Assembly: GCA_029237695.1 (NCBI GenBank)
Contig: CM055267.1
Span: 7,648,036-7,712,035, forward strand
Reading direction: 5' to 3'
DNA: 64,000 bases
Source: Conchocele bisecta
Taxonomy: Eukaryota > Mollusca > Bivalvia > Lucinida > Thyasiridae
Numbering within the stretch: the first letter of the stretch is position 1; each line of letters begins with the position of its first letter. Positions 30,245-41,252 of the stretch are shown here, piece by piece. The notes under the pieces were generated by a model. It saw only the letters and a program-made list of their open reading frames with translations, was not told the origin of the DNA and ran no database searches. A program made the position numbers and the translations under genes.

Positions 30245-33200
30245 CTTGGATCGTACTGTCTTAGATATGGTGTGGCAAATATGGCCACGGTATTACATGG
30301 GTAGGTCGCTCAATATCAGATATGCTGCAAATATGGCGAGGTATTGCACGGGTCCGTCTGTCTGTGTCAGCTATCATGTGGGAAATATGGCGACGGCATT
30401 GTATGGGATTTTCGTCCTGTGTTAGATATGGTATGCGAATATATGTATAGGTTATTTGATTTTTATGTGGATATATGCACGAGTTCCGCAGCGTGCGATA
30501 TTGGGCGACTTCAATATCGTTGCGCGGCGAAACGAGTGGCATAAATCCACATACAAATCAAATAACCTTTGTATTATATACGTACATCACTCGCAAGTTA
30601 GATGCGCCTCAACAAATATAGAAACTATAAGTAAAATAAACATATTAGTGGTGATTTACAAGGACTGAATTATTTTGCTTTGTGAAGCGTAGTTCCGGCA
30701 CTGACCAATATGAACTCACGACCCAAGACGATATGGAAACATATTGACGGCTTGAGTTGCGTTGTGTTTCAATGGGAAACGAACGTACGTATATATACTA
30801 AGGTGACGGTATTGCACGAGTCCGACGTCCTGTGTTAGATATTGTGTGGGAATTATGGCAACGGTATTGCATGGGTTCGTCGTCTTGTGTCATATATGGT
30901 GTGGGGAATATGGTGACTGTATTGTATGGGTCCAACGTCCTGTGCTATATATGGTGTGGGAATTATGGCGACGGTATTGCATGGGTCCGTCGTCATGTGT
31001 CCGATACGGCGTTGGAAACATGGCGACGGTATCCCATGGGTCCGTCGTCCTGTGTTAGATATAGTGCGGGAAATATGGCGACAGTATTGTATGGGTCCCG
31101 TCGTCCTGCATCATATATGGTGTGGGAAATATGGCGACTGTATTGTACGGGTTCGACGTCCTGTGGCAGATATGGTGTGGAGATTATGGCGACGGTATTG
31201 CATGAGTCCGTCGTCCTGTATCAGATATGGTGTGGGAAATATGACGGTATTGCATCGGCCCGTCGTTGTCTCTCATATGTGGTGTGGGAAATATACGACG
31301 GTATTACACGGGCCCGTCGTCGTGTGTCAGATGTGGTGTTGTAATTATGGCGACGGTATTGCATGGGTCTGTCGTCCTGTCAGATATGGTGTGGGAAATA
31401 TGGCGACGATATTGTATGTGTCCGTCGTCCTGTGTGAGCTAGGTTGTGGGAAATATGGCGATGCTATGCATGGGTCTGTCGGTCTGTGTCAGAAATGGCG
31501 ACGGTATTGTATGGGTTCGTCGTCCTGTGTCAGAACTTGTGTGGGAAATATGGGGACGGTATTGCATAGGTCCGTCGTCCTGTGTCAGACATGGGGTGGG
31601 AAATAAGGCGACGGTATTGTAGGGGTCCATCGTCCTGTGTCAGAAATATGGCGACGGTATTGCATGGGTTCATCATGTGTCAGGTACGCTGTGGGAAATA
31701 TGGCGACAGCTTTTTATTAGTCTGTCGTCCTGTGTCAGATACGGTGTGGGAAATATGGCCACGGTATTGTATGGGTCCGTCGTCCTGTGTCAGATATAAT
31801 GTGGGAAATATGGCAACGGTACAGTATGGGTCCGACGTCCTGTGTTAGATATGGTGTGGGAAATATGGCGACGGTATTGTATGGGTCCGTCATCCTGTCT
31901 CAGATATGGTTTGTGAAATATGGCGACGGTATTGTATGGGCCCGTCGTCCTGTGTCAGATATGGTGTGGGAAATATGACGGTATTGCATCGGCCCGTCGT
32001 TGTCTCTCATATATGGTGTGGGAAATATACGACGGTATTACACGGGCCCGTCGTCGTGTGTCAGATGTGGTGTGGTAATTATGGCGACGGTATTGCATGG
32101 GCCTGTCGTCCTGTCAGATATGGTGTGGGAAATATGGCGACGATATTGTATGTGTCCGTCGTCCTGTGTGAGCTAGGTTGTGGGAAATATGGCGATGCTA
32201 TGCATGGGTCTGTCGGTCTGTGTCTGAAATGGCGACGGTATTGTATGGGTTCGTCGTCCTGTGTCAGAGCTTGTGTGGGAAATAAGGGGACGGTATTGTA
32301 TAGGTCCGTCATTCTGTCTCAGATATGGTTTGTGAAATATGGCGACGGTATTGTATGGGCCCGTCGTCCTGTGTCAGATCTTGTGTGGGAAATATGGGGA
32401 CGGTATTGCATAGGTCCGTCGTCCTGTGTCAGACATGGGGTGGGAAATAAGGCGACGGTATTGTAGCGGTCCATCGTCCTGTGTTAGAAATATGGCGACG
32501 GTATTGCATGGGTTCATCATCATGTGTCAGGTACGCTGTTGGAAATATGGCGACAGCTTTGTATTAGTCTGTCGTCCTGTGTCAGATACGGTGTGGGAAA
32601 TATGGCGACGGTATTGTATGGGTCCGTCGTCCTGTGTCAGATATAGTGTGGGAAATATGGCAACGGTACAGTATGGGTCCGACGTCCTGTGTTAGAAATG
32701 GTGTGGGAAATATGGCGACGGTATTGTATGGGTCCGTCATCCTGTCTCAGATATGGTTTGTGAAATATGGCGACGGTATTGTATGGGTCCGTCGTCCTGT
32801 GTCATATATGATGTGAGACATATGGCCACAGTATTGTATTAGTCTGTCGTCATTTGTCAGATATGGTGTGGGAAATATGGCGATGGTATTGCAGGGTCAT
32901 TCGTCATGTGTTAGATAAGGTTTGGAAAATATGGCAAATGTATTGCAAGGGTCCGTCGTCCTGTGTCAGCTATGGTGTGGGAAATATGGCAACAGTATTG
33001 TATGGGTCCGTCGTCCTGTGTCAGATATGGTGTAGGAAATATGGCGACGGTAGTGCATGGGTCCGTCATCATATGTCAGGTATGCTGTGGGAAATATGGC
33101 GACCGTATTGTATTAGTCTGTCGTCCTGTGTCAAATATGGTGTGGGAAATAAGACCACGGTATTGGATGGGTCCATCGTCCTGTGTTAGATATTGTGTGG

Positions 33201-33262
33201 GAAATATGGCGATGATATCGCATAGATCCGTCGTCCTGTGTCGAATATGGTGTGGAAAGTAT
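30245..33262 (+). repeat. 55-bp minisatellite array, about 3 kb
   Basis: Unit about 55 bp, consensus ATGGTGTGGGAAATATGGCG followed by ACGGTATTGTATGGGTCCGT and CGTCCTGTGTCAGAT. Roughly 50 units, interrupted by a 360-bp element at 30441-30799. Long plus-strand frames (up to 226 aa) arise because the unit has no stop in any of the three frames, and 55 is not a multiple of three, so translation repeats every 55 aa. Two higher-order duplications are visible (see findings). Not a gene. Confidence 0.93.
30441..30799. mobile_element. Element L copy 1, inside the minisatellite
   Basis: Opens AGGTTATTTGATTTTTATGT and folds with CACATACAAATCAAATAACC near 30570; then GTAGTTCCGGCACTGAC and TTTCAATGGGAAAC. 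A second copy at 44100-44427 aligns throughout. Confidence 0.7.
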
Positions 33263-33865
33263 GGTAAAACATTCTTTTTTCCTATGGATATGACAGAACC
33301 TACAAAATGTTACTGGTAAGACAAGCAAAGCCAACGAACTGTTACCACCTTATTTGTATGAAATTTTAAACGTTTCCACCGGTTTCACATGCTCCGATAA
33401 TTTTTTAATATAAACGAAATGTGCAGGAAAATAGAGTCAGAAATGACCGTGTTTCTCTTGTAGATTTGTACAACAATTCAGCAAGGAAATCGTGACATTT
33501 AACTACTTGTATCCGCATCAGGGCTTTATGACCTTAATTGGTATATTAATACATGTATGAGAACAAGCCAGGGCACTATGTGACCACTGTTACATGGACA
33601 TGTATAGCAACACAACACTGGAATAACATTGTAACAAAATTTATTTGTAAAATCATAGTCTGACAGTTTGTATACAAACATACATTCATGTACATATGTA
33701 CATACATAGATACATGTAATTGCAATACACGACACTGGCCAACCAGGGCAATATAAGCATACACGCGTCATTTATATCTACTCAACTTGGTTGTACACGA
33801 GTAATATTTATCTAAACATGAATAACACGTGGAAATGAATATGTATGTACATTTGTTCTCTAGAT

Positions 33866-33911
33866 CGCCTGGTAGCCCGGATGTAACCCGCCTGGTAGCC
33901 CGGATGTAGCA
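33866..33911 (+). repeat. 22-bp direct duplication
   Basis: CGCCTGGTAGCCCGGATGTA occurs twice in a row. The surrounding 33263-33950 shows no gene. Confidence 0.6.
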
Positions 33912-33948
33912 CTATGGGGTAATCTCTCGATGAGGCACGTGATCATGA

Positions 33949-34003
33949 GCTTTGCCTACATTTTGCTTACATGCCTTGGCATGTAAGCAAAATGTAGGCA
34001 AAA
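33949..34003. repeat. Perfect hairpin, about 25-bp arms
   Basis: TTTGCCTACATTTTGCTTAC then ATGCC pairs exactly with GGCATGTAAGCAAAATGTAG then GCAAA. Possibly a MITE centre. Confidence 0.6.
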
Positions 34004-34452
34004 CTCTTGAGCACATAGCACTGGCAAACACGCGTATATTCGTACATGTACACGTAATTGTGCTCGAATGCGAGGTATTGAAGTGTAAGTTGACGGGGCT
34101 AGCAAACACGTATACCAACATGCCATATCTCTATGTCGTTGTTTACTTTTATTTTTTAATTAATATGACAGTTCTCGTGGTAAAGCAGCAGGAGCGGATT
34201 GCCATAGCTCCATGTCTAGCCAACACAATATACGCTACATAGCCGTCATAGTCTACACAGACACATGGTTACGGTGTTGGTATACGAGTCGTACTGTCGG
34301 ACATGCACACGTCTTCGGTGTGCAGTCATGTCTGAATGTGCATACATTGTGAACACACTAAGTACAAGTAGTACTGTTCGGGTTGAATTTGTATTTCATT
34401 TGACCATATATTTGGCCGTGACTGGAGAAATGGAGATTTCTGGTCTGTCTAG

Positions 34453-34848
34453 TTTGTTTGTTTGTTTATTAGTGTTTAACGGCCTATCAACAGCTAAGGT
34501 CATGTAAGGCCGGGCAAACGGGTTTGATCCCATTTTAACCTGCTGCATTGGGGGGGAAATCCCAAAATCATAACGGAATATTTACATCGAGAACAAATAT
34601 ATTCAGCCCTGAAATTAGAATAACCGGACCTGGTGCCAGGTCCATACCACACCAAGTCACTTGGCCCCTTCCCCTAAAATAGGATTACGAATATTGTAAT
34701 ACTCACATAAGGGGTATAACCAGATTCAACTGTCCCATACAAAATGCCAGACGTATGTGAGGGCCAAACCAGGTCTCCAGTCGGGATTCCGGTAAGGATG
34801 AACCCCGATCGTTAAATTACCCATCGTGTGCTCCCACCTGCCACCCAC
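34453..34848 (-). mobile_element. Retroposon with 12-bp target duplication, inserted in family F
   Basis: (TTTG)n at its left is the complement of a (CAAA)n 3' tail, so it lies on the minus strand. Perfect direct repeats TGGTCTGTCTAG flank it at 34441-34452 and 34849-34860. Family F sequence is split by it (34413-34440 and 34861-34987). No protein frame. Confidence 0.85.
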
Positions 34849-34860
34849 TGGTCTGTCTAG

Positions 34861-35105
34861 ATCCCGATCTAGCACATTCCAACAGTGAAGGGTCCGATCA
34901 GACTTCCCGGATGTGCAGGGTGATCTGGGAATACACTAGTTGCATAATACATACGCTCAATTTCTCCAGCCACAGCCACATATAATTGCTATCAACATGT
35001 AAAATGTAAGAAAACATCATTCGCACACTGATGCACAATGGGAAACTGATCTCAATGGTTTTGCGACCAGTGTATCCCCAAATCAGCCTGTACATTCCTT
35101 TTGTT
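34861..35105. mobile_element. Family F remnants
   Basis: 34861-34987 is the right part of the F element split by the retroposon, ending CTCCAGCCACAGCCACATAT. GGTTTTGCGACCAGTGTATC and CAAATCAGCCTGTACATTCC near 35056-35098 belong to another partial copy. Confidence 0.5.
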
Positions 35106-35367
35106 ATGTTGCCAAACGGAAAATGAGTATGCGGATGTGGGAGTATTGCACAGTATTGATGAGAGTGTCAAGGAATCGTACATTGTCTAACAATGAAATG
35201 TTTAAATTGCCGAACATAGAAACATATAGTATGTACAGGAAACTAATGCCATGTTGGAACGTTTATGATGAGTTGACCATTTTCAGTATAAATCATACAC
35301 ACATTTAAAATAACTGTTTCTGTTCTTGACTGAAAATTTTAAATATGTTTTCTGAAGAGAAGTAATG

Positions 35368-35435
35368 TGACCACTCATTTGACATTTGAACTGTCTTGCC
35401 GAGACGGTTCAATTGAGTGGTAACAACATATATTT
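35368..35435. repeat. Small hairpin element J, copy 1
   Basis: GTGACCACTCATTTGA pairs with TCAATTGAGTGGTAACAAC around GCCGAGACGG. Related hairpins at 53447-53492 and 54507-54550. Confidence 0.5.
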
Positions 35436-35810
35436 TCATTAAGAAATTAAGAAAATATAAAAGAATGTTTATGAATTTAGATACATGCTAATGGGTATCC
35501 CGCTTCAAACAGGTTAATATTGGATGACACCAACATGAGATTATATAATTGCACGGGGACTCGAGACCACGACAGACTGGTTGAGCAACTTCAGCATGTG
35601 ACGTCAAAACCGGCAATTACTACATGTGGTGCATGTAAGTCAATGAAAAGCAGACATTTTATTCAACATTTATGGCAAAATGCACATGGGTGTACCTATA
35701 CTGAAGATAATATATTTTCAGGGTACAATAATGAACTGCCGCCTTCTCGGGAAATGCATTGGCACAATCAGAGTGCTGCAACACTTGTAAATACCGACTA
35801 CATACATATG

Positions 35811-36249
35811 TTTGTTTGTTGGGGTTTAACGGCCTATCAACAGCTAAGGTCATTTAAGGCCGGGTCAATGGGTTTAGTACTAAATCCCATATATTACCTG
35901 TACAAGTACATGTACATGTTCAAGTACAGGTACAAATGGGGGGAAAATCCCAAAATCAGAACTGGATATTTACAATAACAAAACTATATATTCAGCCCTG
36001 ACATCAGAATAATCCTGATCTGATGCCAGGTCGTCGCCACACCTGAATCACTTGGCCCCTCCCAAAAGCAGTAGGATCAGTAATAATCTTACTACTTTTA
36101 TAATGGGCAATAACCCAATTCAACTCCCAGGTAACTAAAGAGACAAAGATAAAAACGTACCTGAGGGCCAAACCAGGCAAATCGTGATTCCTATAAGGAG
36201 GAACCCATACCGTTAATTTACGCCGTCTCATTTGCCCGACCACAACCCA
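35811..36249 (-). mobile_element. Retroposon with 16-bp target duplication
   Basis: Minus-strand copy starting at a short TTTGTTTGTT tail complement. Perfect direct repeats CGACTACATACATATG at 35795-35810 and 36250-36265. Closest to the 9141-9603 copy. Confidence 0.88.
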
Positions 36250-36272
36250 CGACTACATACATATGTGGGGTA

Positions 36273-36477
36273 CTGTGGCACCTCTCTAAATCGGACACTC
36301 TGTGAGGTCCCAGGGTGACCGATTTAGAGAGGTTTCACTGTAACCTAAATATACAAGCTCTTCAAGACATGTTTCTGTGCTTTGTAATCAGGATAATTTG
36401 CATCAGAAATCAATTACACTGAAAGCCATCAATGTTGACCAGGTAACAGGTGGCCGGTTTAGAGAGGTTCTACTGTA
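36273..36477. mobile_element. Pogo-like hairpin and fragment
   Basis: 36273-36341 is a complete small hairpin (CTGTGGCACCTCTCTAAATC to GATTTAGAGAGGTTTCACTG). A second end GGCCGGTTTAGAGAGGTTCT finishes at 36477. Confidence 0.5.
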
Positions 36478-36634
36478 TTTCCGACTTACTACCATACAGA
36501 CATTCCCATATAACGTACCAAACGGTATTATTATGCTAAATGTACATCACTAACAGTATGTCACATATACATATACCACACCACCGCCGGTGCTAATCTT
36601 GCCAATATTTCAAATGTTTTATTACAAAATACTT

Positions 36635-37016
36635 GTTTGTTTGTTTATTGATGTTTGACGGTCTATCAATAGCTACGGTCAAATAAGGCCGGACCAACGG
36701 GTTCAATCCCGCATTTAACCTGCTGCATTGTGGGGAAAATCCCAAATCAGAGAGGAATATTTACAAGGAGGTAAATATATGTTCAGACGTGAAATTAGAA
36801 TAACCTGACCTGGTGACAGGTCCATACCAGACCAAAGTCCCTTGACCCCTTCCCGTAAAGGTAATACCGATAGGATTACTCTTATACGGGGTATAACCAG
36901 ATTCAACTCTCAAATACAAGAATGCCATAGACGTACTTGAGCCAAACCAGGTCTCCGGTCGGGATTCCGGTAAGGAAGAATCCCGATCGTTAAATTACCC
37001 ATCACACGCTCCCAAC
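36635..37016 (-). mobile_element. Retroposon with 10-bp target duplication
   Basis: Minus-strand copy; direct repeats CAAAATACTT at 36625-36634 and 37017-37026 flank it. Shares TAACCTGCTGCATTG and TCTCCGGTCGGGATTCCGGT with the 34453 copy. 37027-37650 after it holds only a poly-G run and GGGT repeats. Confidence 0.83.
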
Positions 37017-37821
37017 CAAAATACTTAAATATTCTGTCGGAAAGTAAGCAACAAGATTGTTTGTGTGCTACAGCTCAGGCACAACCAAGCAAGCTGCTTG
37101 ATTTGGAGTTGAGATTGCCAATAGATGTTCAGAAACGTTGACATCTTGGCAGGATTAACGCAGGCTGCCATGTACCACACAGACACACACAAAATACAGT
37201 CTTGCGGGGGGGGGGGGATACATTTGTAACACATTGCTGGGTGAGCGGACAATTACAATTGGCCGACATGACTAACTCACAATCGGTCGGCTGAGATCAC
37301 TGGTCAGGTTAGCAGGGATGTAATGGTGTTAGTGGGTGGGTGGGTGGAGGGGTCGGTGGGTGTGATAGCATCCGTGCCGTCCACCGTGTGTATGAAGCAT
37401 TTATTGTGAGACGGTGACTAATGAATACATGTTATTTATTGTGCGGCTAATTGACGCTGGTTACGTTCTGTTCACAAGGCCAGTGTTGTCATGGCGAAGA
37501 CACACAACAAGAGACAGTACGCTTGCAGTGTATAATATTATGTTCAGCATCTTATGTATACATGTGACATGTATACTCTTGTTGTGATCATTATACAATC
37601 AATATGTAAGTTACACTGTCCTACAATTATTTGGTAATCTAGAAATGGCTACCTCTTGTTCTCCCCATTTGTAAGGTTTTCATTACCGGAGAAAATCACA
37701 GGTCACGGAAACAAACCCATGACAATATCTGCTACATTCTTCTGGTATAGAAACTGGCCAGATCACACGGCGGATTATGGCTGCAGACCTACGTGCAGTG
37801 AGTGTTTACTCGCCTACTCAA

Positions 37822-38196
37822 GGTGCATGATCACGTGGTTACAACAACAACAAGTACTGAAACTTCCAGAAGCCCTCAGATTCAAAGTACGTATTCTTTT
37901 ATTTTTTCCTTATTATATAATGGATTTTGATGGTATATGGCGCATCAAACGCGCCTTGTTAAGCTGCATTTGGTGGTCTCTGTACTTTGGCCCAAACTTC
38001 TGTCTACCGACACCGAAATCGATTCTTCGCAAAAACGACATAAGTCTGTGCCGAACTCCAGGGACCACCAAATGCAGCTCATGAAGACGCAAATCCGTTG
38101 CATATTAAGGAAAATATCAAATAATACTTATTTTGGAGCAAGCGAGCTTTCAACACTTTCAGCCATTGTTGCTGTTGTTATAACAACGTGATCATA
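37822..38196. mobile_element. 375-bp palindromic element carrying the MAESVES module
   Basis: Left end AAGGTGCATGATCACGTGGT and right end AACGTGATCATACACCTT are inverted repeats, and AGCTGCATTTGGTGGTC pairs with GACCACCAAATGCAGCT inside. The right arm contains, on the minus strand, the ATGGCTGAAAGTGTTGAAAG module also found at 17296 and 18541. Confidence 0.6.
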
Positions 38197-38406
38197 CACC
38201 TTGTTACTGGGTTGGTGATTATATACGCAATCCTGCTCACCAAGTCTTCACCACAAAGACATCAATGAGAATATGCTTGCATTGGGATATTTGTTTTTGA
38301 GATTCATCGCATTCGACAGTGGCCATAAACACACCCGTGATAAATAAGTATGTTATGCTCACTGCATTGCTCTTGGTGCACGTGGTATACCATTCATGAA
38401 TCAATC

Positions 38407-38643
38407 ATATGTGGCTGCCACTGGAGAAAAGGGGCTTATGGGATTTGTCACAAGTGTAGTTCCTGATCCAATAGCACACTCATGTAGCCTGCTAACGATC
38501 ATGCTTGTTCAAAGACAGGTGTTTCATTGATAGAATGTCGAACAGTGCAGATCATGATCAGACTGTGCGGATACACAGTCTGATCTGGATCTACACTGTT
38601 TGCAAAACCCATAAACCCCCCTATTTCTCCAGTCATGGTCAAT
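38407..38643. mobile_element. Family F element, near complete
   Basis: TATGTGGCTGCCACTGGAGA through TTCCTGATCCAATAGCACAC, CAGACTGTGCGGATACACAG and GGATCTACACTGTTTGCAAA to ATTTCTCCAGTCATGG. Confidence 0.7.
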
Positions 38644-38919
38644 TATTTGACAACATATATGAATATAAAATGAGTATTCGCCACATCTGGTATCTGTACA
38701 TATATCTATTTCAAGTACATGACAAATGACAATGATAAAATAATGCAATGGAAATCATGGACATAAAAAGTAAACTTAAAACCAAGCACACTGTTCTTTC
38801 ACACATTTCACATAGAACACACACTAGGACACATAATGAAGTCAATGGGGAATCCAGCCATATGAAATTAACCAAATATTTAGCACGATGCCACACACGG
38901 ACATATAATCAAAATGACA

Positions 38920-39353
38920 TTAAAGGTACATGCCCATTTTCTGACAAATAAACATTCATTGAACATTTCCCCACGTATTGATTGGCATTATTATACATTT
39001 TATATCAGCCGTAAATTTCCACACTGATATCAGGGGCAATAACCGTGTTTCCTTAACATGTTAACGGACATTACTATTTATTCTCTGTATTTATAATCTG
39101 TCGAAAATATTATTTTTTCGGGTGACGCATTTAATTAGTATAAATAATTAAAACATATCATGCCCCATTTGCATATGGAAATAGCCTGATACCGCTGCGC
39201 GTCACTATCAGTAAAATAAATATTACTCAATGATTATATCTGTATAGCGGGCACTCGTAATTTTTAGAACTGGTGGAATAGTGACAGAATTATACACTTA
39301 TTTAATTCCTATAAAGAACATTTTGTGCCTACTGAGTGGGCATGTACCTTTAA
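38920..39353. mobile_element. TTAA element I, copy 1
   Basis: Ends TTAAAGGTACATGCCCA and TGGGCATGTACCTTTAA: perfect inverted repeats with TTAA on both sides, as in piggyBac-like MITEs. 434 bp, no frame. Copies at 42627-43345 and, cut by the window edge, 63970-64000. Confidence 0.78.
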
Positions 39354-39730
39354 CTCTTCAAATCTGGCAATTCTGAAGATAATTTGAAACATTTGGCAAT
39401 GTTTCATTGTCTTCAATGATCAGGCTGAATTTCCCGTTGACCTGCAATAAAATAACTAACTACATGTAACTTACAATGAACGTCAAATGTGTATGCGGAC
39501 ATTCCATGGTGAAGCACTATTGTGTGCCAATTGTCCGACCATCCATTATAACTACCGGGGCTCATTGTAAAACTCCGAGCATATATTTGAGCTGGACATA
39601 TTCTGCGAGACTGACCGTCGACTGTACGATTCAAACACATGCGGCATGACAGTTGAGCACATGTCAGTGAATGTTATAATGCGCCAGCCAGTGATTGCAA
39701 GGCATTCTGAGCATGTTATCAAATGCTGTA

Positions 39731-40308
39731 CTAGAATTCAGCCGCTTGATTAGAACATCTGAGATGTTAACTAGAAATTCAGCAGCTTGATTAGAACATC
39801 TGAGATGTTAACTAGAAATTCAGCAGCTTGATAAGGACATACAAGATGTTAACTAGAAATTTAGCAGCTTGATTAGGACATCCGAGGTGTTAACTAGAAA
39901 TTCAGCAGCTTGATTAGAACATCCGAGATGTTAATTCATTAGCTTGAGTAGGGCATAAGTGATGTTAACCAGAAAAATTCATTAGTTTGAATAGAACATC
40001 TAGGACATTAACTAGAAATTTAGCACCTTAAATAGGACATTTGAGATCTTAACTAGAACATCTGAGATGTTAATTAGAAATTCAGCAGTTTGATGTTGAA
40101 CATCAGAGATGTTAACTAGAAATTCAGCAGTTTGATGTTGAACATCAGAGATGTTAACTAGAAATTCAGCAGTTTGATGTTGAACATCAGAGATGTTAAC
40201 TAGAAATTCAGCAGCTTGATTAGAACATCTGAGATGTTAACTAAAAGTTCAGCAGCTTCATTGGGACATCTGAGATTTTAACTAAAAGTTCAGCAGCTTA
40301 ATCAAGCT
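39731..40308. repeat. 41-bp tandem repeat, about 14 units
   Basis: Unit AACTAGAAATTCAGCAGCTT followed by GATTAGAACATCTGAGATGTT, with moderate divergence and some shortened units. The right edge folds back on itself (AGCAGCTTAATCAAGCTGCGG). No coding content. Confidence 0.88.
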
Positions 40309-40555
40309 GCGGAATTTCTAGTTCAGTCAGTATCAGCCGGACGCACTGATTCCCAGTATAGGGTTCGAGTTGTGTTTTATAAGCATGGTCTAGACAACTC
40401 CCACATACAGGTCGGGGTATGACATTGTTCCCAATCCGTCTTCGCTACAAAGCTAGCTTGTACATATGTATTTAAACTAGCTTATACGTATATCTATATA
40501 TGGGGTAAGTATATCCGACCAATCACATCACTAGTCTTGTCCTGGTGTGACATTG

Positions 40556-40810
40556 TGCTCGCTGGTAACCACGTAGTGTTCGCTGGTACCCAAGTTGCAT
40601 TAGCCGGAACACTATTGTTTCGTACCCGTGTTGTGCTTGCTCGCTGGTACTCGTGTTGCGCACGCTGGTACCCGTGTTGCGCATGCTGGTACCCGTGCTG
40701 TGCTCGCTGGTACCCGAGTTGTATTCGCTGGAACACGTATTGTTTCGCTTGTACCTTTGTAGTGTTTGCTGGTATCCGTTTTGTGTTCGCTGGTACTCGT
40801 ACTGTGGCAC
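40556..40810. repeat. 21-24-bp tandem repeat CGCTGGTACCCGTGTTGTGCT
   Basis: About a dozen units; 21 bp keeps frames open on both strands (WYPCCAR on plus, YQRAQHG on minus), giving frames of 92-134 aa. It starts about 330 bp downstream of the Pax-like stop codon, so it may lie in the 3' UTR. Confidence 0.85.
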
Positions 40811-41136
40811 TATAGTTGCGATGCACCGTACAAGGAAGTCCGCCGTAAATGGTGTGTCTGTGGATATTGACGATGATTTCGGGGCCATCAACAGGCGATG
40901 GCGCGACATGAGGGTGATGTATATGCTACCATGAATATATGCACTTCACTCATGAACACTTGGCTGCTGTCTGTGTAGTATACCCCCATCTCTGCACGAC
41001 TACGTCTAGACACGCCGTTGAGTCTAGAAAGTTCGCCTGTAAGTATCTAAGGACGAACACGCCAGTTTGCAGTGACGTGCACACCGCGTGATCGGCTCTA
41101 TGGCACATGTCGTCTGCAGGAATGGAGGCGGAGACT

Positions 41137-41252
41137 TTACGACTTCTCGGGGCTGGTGATGGGGCCGCCGACGGACGTGATTTGCTGGACCCCCGGATCC
41201 TGTCGGCCCGCCTGTACGGGGTTCGGTTGGTATTGGTATGGGTACTGGGGAC
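41137..41252 (-). CDS. Pax-like last coding exon
   Basis: Acceptor TCGTGTCGTTCCAG (minus strand). Completes a Ser codon, then PQYPYQYQPNPVQAG.. ending GPITSPEKS and TAA. The tyrosine pattern SPQYPYQY corresponds to SPYYYS of Pax2/5/8. Confidence 0.6.

Noticed and set aside
30832..32466. Open frames of 170, 226 and 186 codons on the plus strand
   Set aside because: They are the 55-bp minisatellite read in successive frames; no start context, splice sites or domain.
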